64,000 bases of DNA. Origin: Pseudoalteromonas luteoviolacea DSM 6061 (GTDB lineage: Bacteria > Pseudomonadota > Gammaproteobacteria > Enterobacterales > Alteromonadaceae). This document shows, one piece after another, positions 47,598 through 55,672 of this stretch (position 1 is the stretch's first letter; each line of letters begins with the position of its first letter). The DNA lies in the NCBI RefSeq assembly GCF_001625655.1, contig NZ_AUYB01000103.1, positions 248,001-312,000 of the forward strand, read 5' to 3'. The position numbers and the translations under genes were made by a program. The notes beneath the pieces are model-generated. The model had not been told where the DNA came from. It saw only the letters and a program-made list of their open reading frames with translations, and did no database searches.

Positions 47598-47912
47598 TTA
47601 AGCTTGCTTAATTGCAGTTACCTTATCGTCATTAGCTTCTTCAGCTTTTTTAGTCGGCTTTTTTGCTTCTTTTTCTACAGTTGGTTTGCTGCCTTTCAAT
47701 ACTGATATGAAGTCGTCTTTATATTTTGCCATTTCAAGTGCAAGTGATTCCACTTGCTGTTCGCTCAGTGGTACATCGACTTTTTCTAACATGCCTTCTA
47801 ATGCCTCTGCGACATCCAGCATTTTATCATAGGCATCAGCCTCTTTCTTGCTAGTAAAAGTCATTCGTTCTACTCCATTTCTTTCAACCACATATTTTAC
47901 AACTACAGCCAT
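47598..47912 (-). CDS. yebG: SOS-inducible protein YebG
   Basis: This is a 104-residue protein; its N-terminal half (MAVVVKYVVERNGVERMTFT and KKEADAYDKMLD) is almost the same as E. coli YebG. The C-terminus is rich in Lys and Glu. The biochemical role is not known, but yebG is a DNA-damage gene in E. coli. A perfect-looking LexA box lies just upstream. GGAGGGTGATC precedes the chosen ATG; a GTG two codons earlier is not needed. Confidence 0.93.
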   Translation of the reverse strand: MAVVVKYVVERNGVERMTFTSKKEADAYDKMLDVAEALEGMLEKVDVPLSEQQVESLALEMAKYKDDFISVLKGSKPTVEKEAKKPTKKAEEANDDKVTAIKQA

Positions 47913-47931
47913 GATCACCCTCCATAAAACA

Positions 47932-47947
47932 CTGTTTTTTTATACAG
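47932..47947 (-). promoter_or_regulatory. LexA (SOS) box of yebG
   Basis: CTGTTTTTTTATACAG keeps both CTGT and ACAG arms with the eight-base AT core of the LexA consensus. It lies 20 bases before the yebG ATG, where a bound repressor would block transcription until DNA damage. Confidence 0.85.
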
Positions 47948-48027
47948 TAAACCTAAATTGGCGCTAATGCAACCCAAAGTGCCTTAATTAGACGCTGAAG
48001 ATGAAAAAAATACAATGAAAATATTCC

Positions 48028-48033
48028 TATAAT
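48028..48033 (+). promoter_or_regulatory. Likely -10 box for the ComEA-like gene
   Basis: A perfect TATAAT lies inside the inverted repeat AATATT-CCTAT-AATATT, about 87 bases before the gene. A short hairpin GTGCC/GGCAC lies in the leader. The -35 is not clear. Confidence 0.4.
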
Positions 48034-48119
48034 ATTTACAAACTAGAGAGTAAAAACCTATGTTTATCAGTGCCGAAATAGGCACGAAACACTTAAGTGA
48101 ATTCTAATGGAGGGATTTC

Positions 48120-48416
48120 ATGCTTTTTAAAAATATATGGGGTTTGGGATTAATTTTAATAGCTGTTGCCTTTTTGAATGTTGTACAGGCTCAATCTGAA
48201 ACTGAATTAACAGCTACCAATATAGTGATTAATATTAATACCGCTTCGGTAGAGCAATTAGTCACCCTACCAGGGATCGGCCTTGCGAAAGCTCAAGCGA
48301 TTGTCGCAAATAGAGAGGCCTCGGGCCGCTTTGATGATCTTACAAGCTTAACTCGGGTTAAAGGGGTCGGAGATGGCATTGTAGAAAAGATCAAACAGCA
48401 TGTTGTGTTTGATTAA
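48120..48416 (+). CDS. ComEA-like secreted helix-hairpin-helix protein
   Basis: A signal peptide (MLFKNIWGLGLILIAVAFLNVVQA) is followed by two helix-hairpin-helix motifs, INTASVEQLVTLPGIGLAKAQAI and SLTRVKGVGDGIVEKIK, which bind DNA without sequence preference. Small ComEA homologues hold incoming DNA in the periplasm during natural uptake, which would use the type IV pilus encoded earlier in this window; that link is inference. GGAGG lies before the ATG. The 98 residues are usual. Confidence 0.9.
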   Translation: MLFKNIWGLGLILIAVAFLNVVQAQSETELTATNIVININTASVEQLVTLPGIGLAKAQAIVANREASGRFDDLTSLTRVKGVGDGIVEKIKQHVVFD

Positions 48417-48435
48417 ATAGTGCTTTTTGGCAGGG

Positions 48436-48738
48436 CTAATTTTTGCCCTGCTCAAATTCTTTAATTGCACCATCCAAATGTTTACGTACAAATTGAATTT
48501 CTATGGGTACTGTGAACAGCGGATATATTAAACCTGCAACCAATAAAACAGGCAATAAATGAAAGCCTTCAAAGTAAGCAAGTGCCATAAAAAAGGGGGT
48601 TAAAAGCAGCAGTTTGCAAACGGCTAGTGCGACTTTTTCTTTGGCGCTGAGCATATTCAACGCTATTACTTTAACTTGTTGTTTGTCTCGCAGGTTGAGT
48701 GAAGACAATTCCGGCACTTGGCTTAATCTAAAAATCAT
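48436..48738 (-). CDS. Small two-helix membrane protein of unknown function
   Basis: This is a 100-residue protein with an N-terminal soluble part (about 1-33) and two membrane helices (about 38-58 and 60-80). I do not recognise a named family with confidence. It lies 13 bases downstream of dsbB on the same strand and so is probably co-transcribed with it. A cysteine at about 41 is in the first helix, not in a CxxC. Confidence 0.65.
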   Translation of the reverse strand: MIFRLSQVPELSSLNLRDKQQVKVIALNMLSAKEKVALAVCKLLLLTPFFMALAYFEGFHLLPVLLVAGLIYPLFTVPIEIQFVRKHLDGAIKEFEQGKN

Positions 48739-48751
48739 TAATTTCTCTGGT

Positions 48752-49258
48752 TTACTTCTTAAATACTACAACTGGCGCAAAGATTATAAAACCAATCGCG
48801 TAGGCTGCAAAAATAACTTCCATCCACCCCGGCATAGATAATCCGGCGAAAGACCAGTCTATACTAGAACAACTCCCCGTAACGGCAAAAAAAGATGGGA
48901 TCCACTCGTGTAAAGGAATCGGAAAATTTGGTTCAAATGCACAGGTAAATGCAAAAGGATCTGTCGTCGTTTGCATATCTAGGTGTTCACGTGCTAGCAA
49001 CCATCCCCATATCGCAGATACGCCCCAACCAGCAGTTGCTACGAGTCTGATAACATAATGATTTGTACCGCACAAACCTACGAAAGCCGCTATTAACACA
49101 CCTAAAACTGCGGTGCGTTGATAGATACACATAACGCAAGGCTCTAATCCCATGGCATATTGAAAGTATAGGGCGACAACCTCAAAAATAAGTGCACTTG
49201 CAAACAATAGTGCCCAAGCTGTGGTGGAGCGAGAAAAGCTCGCCAATCTATCCAACAT
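48752..49258 (-). CDS. dsbB: Disulfide bond formation protein DsbB
   Basis: DsbB re-oxidises periplasmic DsbA and passes electrons to quinones. The four active cysteines are C41 and C44 (CVMC) in the first periplasmic loop and C106 and C130 in the second, near the E. coli numbers. Four membrane helices are seen in 168 residues. In E. coli dsbB, nhaB and fadR are adjacent; here fadR is present and divergent but nhaB is absent. Confidence 0.95.
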   Translation of the reverse strand: MLDRLASFSRSTTAWALLFASALIFEVVALYFQYAMGLEPCVMCIYQRTAVLGVLIAAFVGLCGTNHYVIRLVATAGWGVSAIWGWLLAREHLDMQTTTDPFAFTCAFEPNFPIPLHEWIPSFFAVTGSCSSIDWSFAGLSMPGWMEVIFAAYAIGFIIFAPVVVFKK

Positions 49259-49283
49259 ATTCCCTCCTTTTTTTGTCGCTATT

Positions 49284-49454
49284 ATGGCTATGTATGCGCA
49301 TCATCGCAATGGTTTTGGGACAAGATTGAGCTTGTCGCAGTTGGCCTATGCTCAGGAGACTGAGTTGGGTATCTTTAGACTGGCCAAAATGGTGGCACGC
49401 AGCAACAGATTAGATGATCACGAGCGTTTCCAATTGGAAAGCTTTGTCTTTTGA
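49284..49454 (+). CDS. Possible small protein, 56 residues (uncertain)
   Basis: In the 350-base dsbB-fadR gap an ATG-started frame encodes 56 residues. The end, LGIFRLAKMVARSNRLDDHERFQLESF, given here as FRLAKMVARSNRLDDHER, looks like a normal helix-forming protein. But no ribosome-binding site precedes the ATG and I recognise no family. It may be a remnant or a chance frame. Confidence 0.2.
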   Translation: MAMYAHHRNGFGTRLSLSQLAYAQETELGIFRLAKMVARSNRLDDHERFQLESFVF

Positions 49455-49481
49455 CTAAGTCGGTAGAATTTGAGGTTACGC

Positions 49482-49514
49482 TTGTTACTTTACATTCATC
49501 TGGTACAATCAGTG
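49482..49514 (+). promoter_or_regulatory. fadR promoter with FadR-like operator
   Basis: ATCTGGTACAATCAGTG (49498-49514) matches the E. coli FadR operator ATCTGGTACGACCAGAT at 13 of 17 positions. TTGTTA (49482-49487), a 16-base spacer and TACAAT (49504-49509) form a promoter whose -10 lies inside the operator, so FadR would repress its own gene. Confidence 0.55.
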
Positions 49515-49608
49515 GATTAACGAGTTGCATTGTCATGAACCGCTTGCCACCAAACGCTATGTGTTTCATGTGTACAACGCCTTAAGTTGTAATTTTAAGT
49601 GGTGCTAA

Positions 49609-50322
49609 ATGAGAATTTTTAAAGCCAAGAGCCCAGCGGGTTTCGCTGAGGAGTACATAGTTGAATCGATTTGGAATGGTGAGTTTCCACCGGGCTCTAT
49701 ATTGCCTGCTGAACGTGAGCTATCAGAATTAATCGGGGTAACTAGAACAACTTTAAGGGAAGTGTTGCAACGTTTAGCACGTGACGGTTGGTTGACGATT
49801 CAACATGGTAAGCCAACACGTGTAAATAATTTCTGGGAAACGTCAGGGCTGAATATTCTGGAAGCTTTAGCGCGCCTAGATGAAGATAAAGTCCCTGAGC
49901 TAACTGATCAGCTTTTGTCTGCAAGAACTAATATCAGTGCAATTTATACCCGTGCGGCGATTAAGCTTAATGGTGCTAAAGTGGTTGAAATATTAGCGCA
50001 GTACAATGAATTGCCAGATACCGCAGAGGCGTTTGCAGATTATGATTATCAAGTGCATCACCAATTAGCGATTGCTGGTGGGAATAAAATCTATGTGTTG
50101 ATTTTAAACGGGTTTAGAGGCCTTTACTCTAAGATTGGTTGTCACTACTTCTCTGAACCAAAAATTAGAAAAATCACGAGAGATTTTTATCGCGACCTAA
50201 CCGAGCTTGCCGAAGTTGGGGATCACGATAGAGCAATCTCATTGATCCGTAAGTATGGTCACCAATCTGGCGAACTGTGGCAGCATATTAGGGCTGACAT
50301 GCCAAACGACATTATGGATTAA
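49609..50322 (+). CDS. fadR: Fatty acid metabolism regulator FadR
   Basis: This GntR-family regulator senses long-chain acyl-CoA, represses fad genes and activates fabA/fabB in E. coli. The N-terminal winged helix is nearly the same as E. coli ([38 protein letters not shown]). A C-terminal acyl-CoA-binding domain follows, with LDYQ/FADYDYQ and [11 protein letters not shown]. The length is 237 residues against 239. A FadR-like operator overlaps its promoter. Confidence 0.96.
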   Translation: MRIFKAKSPAGFAEEYIVESIWNGEFPPGSILPAERELSELIGVTRTTLREVLQRLARDGWLTIQHGKPTRVNNFWETSGLNILEALARLDEDKVPELTDQLLSARTNISAIYTRAAIKLNGAKVVEILAQYNELPDTAEAFADYDYQVHHQLAIAGGNKIYVLILNGFRGLYSKIGCHYFSEPKIRKITRDFYRDLTELAEVGDHDRAISLIRKYGHQSGELWQHIRADMPNDIMD

Positions 50323-50333
50323 GTCTTGTACAA

Positions 50334-50358
50334 AAAAGCTCCTCAAGGAGCTTTTTTT
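50334..50358 (+). terminator. fadR terminator
   Basis: AAAAGCTCC pairs with GGAGCTTTT around TCAA, with the T-run extending three bases more. It is a strong Rho-independent terminator 11 bases after fadR. Confidence 0.9.
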
Positions 50359-50386
50359 GTGTCTATTTAATAGTCTCATCGAATTT

Positions 50387-50443
50387 ATAGATTATACCTA
50401 TCGGATAATTCGATTGTTATTTTGGGTAAGAGCTGAATAAACT
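50387..50443 (+). promoter_or_regulatory. OxyR-type half-operator and likely peroxiredoxin promoter
   Basis: ATAG-ATTATAC-CTAT (50387-50401) matches one half of the OxyR operator ATAGnTnnnAnCTAT at every fixed base. The second half (from 50409) is poor. Just downstream TTGTTA (50414-50419), 18 bases and TAAACT (50438-50443) could be the promoter. The gene then begins 112 bases later. Confidence 0.45.
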
Positions 50444-50554
50444 TAGGCAAATTTTTTCAAGGGGTTGTTTTTCATAAGCAGCGCCTCAATAATTAGAATC
50501 AAATTACAAAACGATTTGTATATTGGAACAAAACCTAACTATTTGGAGAAAACA

Positions 50555-51160
50555 ATGGGTGTATTAGTTGGCCGTCAGGCTCCTGACTTTACAGCAGCAG
50601 CAGTACTAGGTAATGGTGAAATCGTAGATAGCTACAATCTACATGAGCGTATTAAAGGTAAAAAAGCAGTTGTATTCTTTTACCCACTAGACTTCACTTT
50701 TGTTTGTCCTTCAGAGCTAATCGCTTTTGACAAGCGTTATGAAGAATTCCAAAAGCGTGGCGTTGAAGTAATCGGTGTTTCAATCGACTCTCAATTCTCA
50801 CACAATGCATGGCGTAACACGCCAGTTAACGAAGGTGGTATCGGCCCAGTTAAGTATGACCTAGTTGCTGACGTTAAACACGAAATCTGTCAAGCATACG
50901 ATGTTGAGCACCCAGAAGCTGGTGTTGCTTTCCGTGGTTCATTCCTAATCGATGCTGAAGGTAACGTTCGTCACCAAGTAGTTAACGATCTTCCTTTAGG
51001 TCGTAACATCGATGAGATGCTTCGCATGGTTGACGCACTTGCGTTCCACGAAGAGCACGGTGAAGTTTGTCCAGCAGGTTGGACTGAAGGTAAATCAGGT
51101 ATGGACGCAAGCCCTGAAGGTGTTGCTAAGTTCCTATCTGAAAACGAAGGCCAGCTATAA
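50555..51160 (+). CDS. Typical 2-Cys peroxiredoxin (AhpC/Prx1 family)
   Basis: This enzyme reduces hydrogen peroxide and organic peroxides, using thioredoxin or AhpF. The peroxidatic Cys51 is in FTFVCPSE and the resolving Cys172 in GEVCPAGW. The GGIG loop (94-97) is present, but the C-terminal YF motif of easily overoxidised forms is not, so it should be fairly robust. The ATG is chosen from GGAG and the family start; 30 extra residues upstream are rejected. The length is 201 residues. Codon use suggests high expression. Confidence 0.95.
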   Translation: MGVLVGRQAPDFTAAAVLGNGEIVDSYNLHERIKGKKAVVFFYPLDFTFVCPSELIAFDKRYEEFQKRGVEVIGVSIDSQFSHNAWRNTPVNEGGIGPVKYDLVADVKHEICQAYDVEHPEAGVAFRGSFLIDAEGNVRHQVVNDLPLGRNIDEMLRMVDALAFHEEHGEVCPAGWTEGKSGMDASPEGVAKFLSENEGQL

Positions 51161-51180
51161 GCTGTCATTGCCATCGTTTT

Positions 51181-51205
51181 AAAACCCGCCTTGAGCGGGT
51201 TTTTT
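51181..51205 (+). terminator. Peroxiredoxin gene terminator
   Basis: AAAACCCGC pairs with GCGGGTTTT around CTTGA, with more Ts after. It is a strong Rho-independent terminator 20 bases past the stop. Confidence 0.88.
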
Positions 51206-51352
51206 ACTTTCAGTACCGCTATATTTCATCATACTCGACCCAAAAACCATTTCTGGCTGATTACTTTTACCGTTTCAATTGAAAAATATGCCAACAGTAG
51301 ACTTACAACAGGTATTGCCAATAGGCTAATTAAGGTTACTTCGCTAAACATA

Positions 51353-51598
51353 TTACTTTTCCTTTTTGGCTTCATCAGAGCCAGTTTGAGGTGCTTCAGC
51401 ATCTTCATTAATACGAACGAAACTATCCACGAGTGCTTTTTTGGTGTTTATTTTTAATTCAACAATACTTGTCTGAATGTTTTCACTAACACGACTTTGG
51501 ATTTCATCTAGTAAGTCATTACTTACGGTACTTGCATTTGCAGTTAGAGAAACACCAGCTAAAAGGCTAACTGTCATTAGTTTTGTGAATACGTTCAT
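51353..51598 (-). CDS. Small exported protein of unknown function
   Basis: This is an 81-residue protein with a clear signal peptide (MNVFTKLMTVSLLAGVSLTANA). The mature part (about 59 residues) is charged and mostly helical, with no cysteine, and ends in acidic and lysine-rich residues (EAPQTGSDEAKKEK). AAGGAAG lies seven bases before the ATG. I recognise no family. It stands alone between the peroxiredoxin and the double-receiver gene. Confidence 0.65.
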   Translation of the reverse strand: MNVFTKLMTVSLLAGVSLTANASTVSNDLLDEIQSRVSENIQTSIVELKINTKKALVDSFVRINEDAEAPQTGSDEAKKEK

Positions 51599-51771
51599 TG
51601 TCTTGCTTCCTTTGTTTGTTTAGTCGCAATAACTATTACAAAGGTTGTGCCAATTCAAAAAATAATTTTAATCTATTGAAATTGTTAGACTTTTAATTTT
51701 TGGAGAGAGCTGGTTAAAAACAGTGTTAGTGAATTTAACCAGTTGTAATGAAGCTTTTAACTACAATTTAG

Positions 51772-52572
51772 TTAATTTTGCTCAAGCATTTGATAGATAA
51801 GCTGTTTGACGATATTTGGTTCAAATGGTTTATCACACATCGCATTTACACCCGATTGTGCAACATTCGCTAAGTGTGTCTCATTGGCTTCAGAAGTCAC
51901 CATGAGTACAGGTACATGAGCATGTTCATCAGAACGTCGGATTGCCTCTGTAAGCTCTTGTCCATTGACTTCTGGCATGTTGTAGTCCGTAACGATCAGG
52001 TCAAACATACTTTCTTGCAATGTATCAAGGGCTTGTGCGCCATTTTCAGCTTCTGAAATTCGCGTAGCTCCAAGATTTCGTAAGACTCGCTGAATGTGAT
52101 TACGGGCAAGCGTTGAGTCGTCCACAACTAAGATCCTTAGATCCTGAATATCATATAAATCGAGCTCTAGTTCTTGTGGAGAAAGCAGATCCAAAGTAGC
52201 GTTAATTGCTTTGCCCAAATGCTCCTTAGTAAATGGCTTAGGAAGAATAGCGACTACACCAGATTGTTTGTAAGCTTCTAATTGCTGTCGTCGAGTTTCA
52301 CTTGATACCAACATAAACGGCAATTGATGGTCGCTATAATTTGCGTGCACGTGATCAAGTAAAGAGAGCGCATCACCATCAGGCAAATAAAGTGTACAGA
52401 TGATGAGATCTGGGATGGTTGAGTTTAATGATTCTATGGCGGTACTAACTGATTCCGCGAAATCAATTTGCTGCACGCCTTCTTCTTTTAGTTCATTTAC
52501 GATGATTTTACGTTGAGTTACCGAAGGCTCGACGAGTAATATCGTCAGATCTGTGCTGAGTAAGTCGTTCAT
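51772..52572 (-). CDS. Double-receiver response regulator, first receiver degenerate
   Basis: The protein has 266 residues and two receiver domains (about 10-130 and 145-266) with no output domain. The second is intact: D151-D152, phospho-acceptor D196 (LIVTDYNMPEVNG) and K248. In the first the acceptor position is T60 (IICTLYLPDG) and the acidic pair is reduced to E15, though the lysine (LPKPF) is kept. So only the second should accept phosphate. I chose the ATG preceded by CAGG; an upstream frame adds 20 residues. It resembles CheY-type or multidomain adaptor proteins. The partner is not visible here. Confidence 0.85.
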   Translation of the reverse strand: MNDLLSTDLTILLVEPSVTQRKIIVNELKEEGVQQIDFAESVSTAIESLNSTIPDLIICTLYLPDGDALSLLDHVHANYSDHQLPFMLVSSETRRQQLEAYKQSGVVAILPKPFTKEHLGKAINATLDLLSPQELELDLYDIQDLRILVVDDSTLARNHIQRVLRNLGATRISEAENGAQALDTLQESMFDLIVTDYNMPEVNGQELTEAIRRSDEHAHVPVLMVTSEANETHLANVAQSGVNAMCDKPFEPNIVKQLIYQMLEQN

Positions 52573-52739
52573 GTTTAACCTGAGGATAAAAACAGAAAAA
52601 TTGGTAATGTTAGCTGAATCTCGCGGACACATTCATGCGAGTGACGTGTAACGGAGTATGAGATTAGCTGTATATGATTCCTGTTCAATATAGCTTATTT
52701 GTAAACAATAGGCTAGCTTGGTGTGATGTTGGAGGTGGC

Positions 52740-52761
52740 GAAGTTAACTGTTGTTAACTTC
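52740..52761 (-). terminator. Hairpin just after smrB
   Basis: GAAGTTAAC pairs with GTTAACTTC around a TGTT loop, overlapping the smrB stop codon. No T-run follows on the reverse strand, so this is a weak terminator or an mRNA-end hairpin. Confidence 0.4.
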
Positions 52762-53288
52762 TATCTGCGGAATTCTAGATTTTGAGGTAGATCGACTAAG
52801 ATTAAAATCGCACCTTTGCCACCATATTCTAGAGGCGCTTGATGCATAGCCAAGATATCAGGATGTTGAACTAAATAATGTGGCACTTTGTGCTTTAAAA
52901 TTCGTTCACCAATACCATGTACGATACAGGCACAGCTTACATGCTGTTTTTTACAAGCGTGTATCAATGCTGCGAGTTCATCTTTTGCAGTTTCTTTATT
53001 CATTCCATGCATATCTAAAATGAGCTCTGGCGCATAATCGCCACGCCTAAGTTGTTTTGCAAGGTACTTATCAGCGCCTGGGCGAACATAGTTTACTGTG
53101 CCATTGGTGTCTATGTCTGGCACATACTCATCTGAGAAGTAAAACTCTGCCTGATGTTGTTTTTTCTGCTCAGCAATTACCTCGCCTTTGAAGCGCGTCG
53201 CTTTACGCTCATGAATTACTGTATCTTGTTTTAGCTGTTGTGTGCCGGAAATTGCTTCACGAAAAAGGTCAAAGTCATCAGAGGCCAT
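52761..53288 (-). CDS. smrB: Ribosome-rescue endonuclease SmrB
   Basis: SmrB cuts mRNA between collided ribosomes. The Smr domain (about 90-175) has LDMHGM and HGIGERIL, the DxH and GxG parts of the active site. The start region FDLFREAISGTQQLKQDTVIHE and the YFSDEY and KYLAKQLRRGDY stretches match E. coli SmrB. The chosen ATG gives 175 residues; an upstream ATG adds nine residues without family support. It lies divergent from prmB, as in E. coli. Confidence 0.92.
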   Translation of the reverse strand: MASDDFDLFREAISGTQQLKQDTVIHERKATRFKGEVIAEQKKQHQAEFYFSDEYVPDIDTNGTVNYVRPGADKYLAKQLRRGDYAPELILDMHGMNKETAKDELAALIHACKKQHVSCACIVHGIGERILKHKVPHYLVQHPDILAMHQAPLEYGGKGAILILVDLPQNLEFRR

Positions 53289-53398
53289 AGTTACTTCAGG
53301 ATAATCTCTAGTCATTCGTGCATTTTAAATAAAAAAAGCATAAAAACCTAGCTTAAAAACGGCTACAATGCCGCTATCTACAAAGTGTGAGAATAATC

Positions 53399-54334
53399 AT
53401 GAGTGAATTAGCAATAACAAACGAGATCGCTGAAGAGGCTTACCGAGACTTAGTGACGATGCAGGATTGGCTGCGTTGGACAACGAGTCAGTTTGTCGCC
53501 AACGGACTTTTTTATGGTCATGGCACCGATAATCCTTGGGATGAAGCGGTAAACTTACTCTTACCTACGCTTAATTTACCAGTAGATGCACCAAAAGATT
53601 TAATGCAATCTAGATTAACTGGCACTGAGAAAAAGCGCCTTGTAGAGGTGATAAAATTGCGTATAGAACAGCGCATCCCCGTCCCATATTTAACAAATCA
53701 GGCTTGGTTTGCAGGTATGCCATTTTATGTGGATGAGCGGGTGTTGGTGCCACGCTCTCCATTTGCGGAACTTATTACTAAACAGTTTACACCTTGGGTT
53801 CAGTCACCAAATGAAGTGACACGCATTTTGGATATGTGTACGGGTTCTGCGTGTATTGCTATTGCACTGGCTAAGTATTTCGATAATGCTCAAGTAGATG
53901 CTGTTGATATTTCTTTTGATGCTTTGGCTGTCGCGGAGATGAATATTCACGATCATATGATGGATGAACGTGTATTTGCTATTCAGTCTGACGTCTTTAG
54001 TGGTGTGCCGGGTCAAAAGTACGACCTGATAGTGGCTAACCCACCCTATGTTGATGCAGAGGATATGGCAGATTTACCTGATGAGTTTCATCATGAACCA
54101 GAGTTAGGCCTTGCCTCTGGTGATGATGGCCTTGACGTAACACGTGTTTTATTGAGAGATGCGGCAGAGCACTTAACCGACAACGGGATTCTATTTGTCG
54201 AGGTGGGTAATTCTATGGTACATATGGATGCATTGTACCCAGGTGCGCCGTTTACTTGGCTAGAATTTGAAAAAGGTGGCCTAGGCGTATTTATGATCAG
54301 TAAACAAGAATTAGTCGCTTATTTTAATGATTAA
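53399..54334 (+). CDS. prmB: 50S ribosomal protein L3 glutamine methyltransferase PrmB
   Basis: PrmB methylates a glutamine of ribosomal protein L3 (N5-Gln). The methyltransferase domain has the SAM motif [17 protein letters not shown] and the NPPY catalytic motif at 214-217. The length of 311 residues fits PrmB rather than PrmC. GTGAG precedes the ATG; a GTG four codons earlier is less likely. It is followed by aroC, the usual order prmB-aroC. Confidence 0.95.
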   Translation: MSELAITNEIAEEAYRDLVTMQDWLRWTTSQFVANGLFYGHGTDNPWDEAVNLLLPTLNLPVDAPKDLMQSRLTGTEKKRLVEVIKLRIEQRIPVPYLTNQAWFAGMPFYVDERVLVPRSPFAELITKQFTPWVQSPNEVTRILDMCTGSACIAIALAKYFDNAQVDAVDISFDALAVAEMNIHDHMMDERVFAIQSDVFSGVPGQKYDLIVANPPYVDAEDMADLPDEFHHEPELGLASGDDGLDVTRVLLRDAAEHLTDNGILFVEVGNSMVHMDALYPGAPFTWLEFEKGGLGVFMISKQELVAYFND

Positions 54335-54485
54335 ACCTTGCTGTACTTTGCCTGTGTGAGTTATCACCGCAGTTGGCTTGGTGCGGCAAGAGTGGGCAAA
54401 CGTTTAGTTTGCCTGTGCTAAGTTGGGTAATTGAGCCCAAACTGACTCTCAGAGTCAAAACCGTAACGAGGAATGAGGAAAGTTA

Positions 54486-55586
54486 ATGGCAGGCAATAGT
54501 ATAGGCCAAATATTTCGAGTGACGACCTTTGGTGAGAGCCATGGTACAGCGCTTGGCGGTGTTGTAGATGGTGTGCCAGCAGGGCTTGAAATTACTGAGG
54601 CTGATTTACAAGTTGATCTGGATAGGCGTAAGCCCGGTCAGAGTCGATACACCACACAACGTCGTGAAGGTGACGAGATAAAAATTTTGTCGGGTGTATT
54701 TGAGGGTAGAACAACGGGAACAAGCATTGGCTTGCTTATTGAAAATACCGATCAGCGCTCTAAAGACTACAGTAAGATAATGGATGTGTTCCGTCCAGGT
54801 CATGGTGATTATACCTATTGGCACAAGTATGGTCATAGGGATTATCGTGGCGGCGGTCGTTCATCTGCACGCGAAACTGCAATTCGCGTTGCTGCAGGTG
54901 GCATTGCTAAAAAATATCTAAAACAAGTACATGACATCGAAATTCATGCATGTTTATCTCAATTGGGCCCAATCAAAGCGGAGTCTTTTGATTGGTCAGA
55001 GGTTGAGAATAATGCATTTTTCTTCCCAGATACAAGCAAGTTAGAAGCGCTAGATGAGTACATGCGTGACCTTAAAAAGCAGGGTGATTCGGTCGGTGCC
55101 AAAGTAAAAGTTGTCGCCAAAAACGTCCCTGTTGGATTAGGAGAACCTGTATTTGATAGGCTTGATGCTGAACTTGCACACTCTCTTATGAGTATCAATG
55201 CTGTTAAAGGTGTTGAGATTGGTGACGGGTTTGATGTGGTAGAACAAAAAGGCTCTGAGCATCGAGACGAGCTGACACCTGAAGGCTTCGCTAGCAATCA
55301 TGCAGGAGGAGTGTTAGCTGGGATTTCAACAGGTCAAGATATAATTGCATCAATTGCGCTCAAGCCAACATCCAGTATTACGGTGCCCGGTCAAAGTATC
55401 AATACGTCCAATGAACCAGTAGAGATGGTAACTAAAGGACGCCATGACCCTTGTGTAGGGATCCGTGCGATCCCAATTGCTGAGGCGATGATGGCGATTA
55501 CATTGATGGATCACCTGCTACGTCAGCGAGGTCAAAATCCGCATGTGGATGTGCCACATGGGCCAATACCTGGACAAGCAAAATAA
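54486..55586 (+). CDS. aroC: Chorismate synthase
   Basis: AroC makes chorismate from EPSP using reduced FMN, the last common step to Phe, Tyr and Trp and so the source for TyrA and PheA in this window. The FMN-binding signature [19 protein letters not shown] (in parts), GRSSARETA and RHDPCVGIR are present. The length is 366 residues. The leader between prmB and aroC (about 150 bases) has short inverted repeats GGCAAAC/GTTTGCC and GACTC/GAGTC. Confidence 0.97.
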   Translation: MAGNSIGQIFRVTTFGESHGTALGGVVDGVPAGLEITEADLQVDLDRRKPGQSRYTTQRREGDEIKILSGVFEGRTTGTSIGLLIENTDQRSKDYSKIMDVFRPGHGDYTYWHKYGHRDYRGGGRSSARETAIRVAAGGIAKKYLKQVHDIEIHACLSQLGPIKAESFDWSEVENNAFFFPDTSKLEALDEYMRDLKKQGDSVGAKVKVVAKNVPVGLGEPVFDRLDAELAHSLMSINAVKGVEIGDGFDVVEQKGSEHRDELTPEGFASNHAGGVLAGISTGQDIIASIALKPTSSITVPGQSINTSNEPVEMVTKGRHDPCVGIRAIPIAEAMMAITLMDHLLRQRGQNPHVDVPHGPIPGQAK

Positions 55587-55587
55587 T

Positions 55588-55628
55588 AAAAAGACCCCCG
55601 TTATTGGATAGTCCAACTTTTGGGGGTC
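55588..55628 (-). terminator. Terminator between convergent aroC and chitinase
   Basis: GACCCCC pairs with GGGGGTC, with an inner TTGGA/TCCAA pair. On the reverse strand the stem is followed by TTTTTATTATT, so it fits the end of the chitinase transcript; the same stem may stop aroC. Confidence 0.7.
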
Positions 55629-55672
55629 ACTTCACTTATGATGCCTTTTTCGAATCAATGGTAATTCGCAAA

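Noticed and set aside
48061..48090. GTGCC/GGCAC hairpin before the ComEA-like gene as a riboswitch
   Set aside because: The stem is only five bases and no larger conserved RNA fold is seen.
49375..49569. Reverse-strand 64-residue frame near the fadR promoter
   Set aside because: No ribosome-binding site; it covers the operator and promoter.
51191..51457. Forward frame after the peroxiredoxin gene
   Set aside because: It begins in the terminator T-run and runs antisense to the exported small protein.
51710..51742. CTGGTTAAA/TTTAACCAG inverted repeat after the double-receiver gene as terminator
   Set aside because: Long loop and no T-run; could be chance in an AT-rich spacer.
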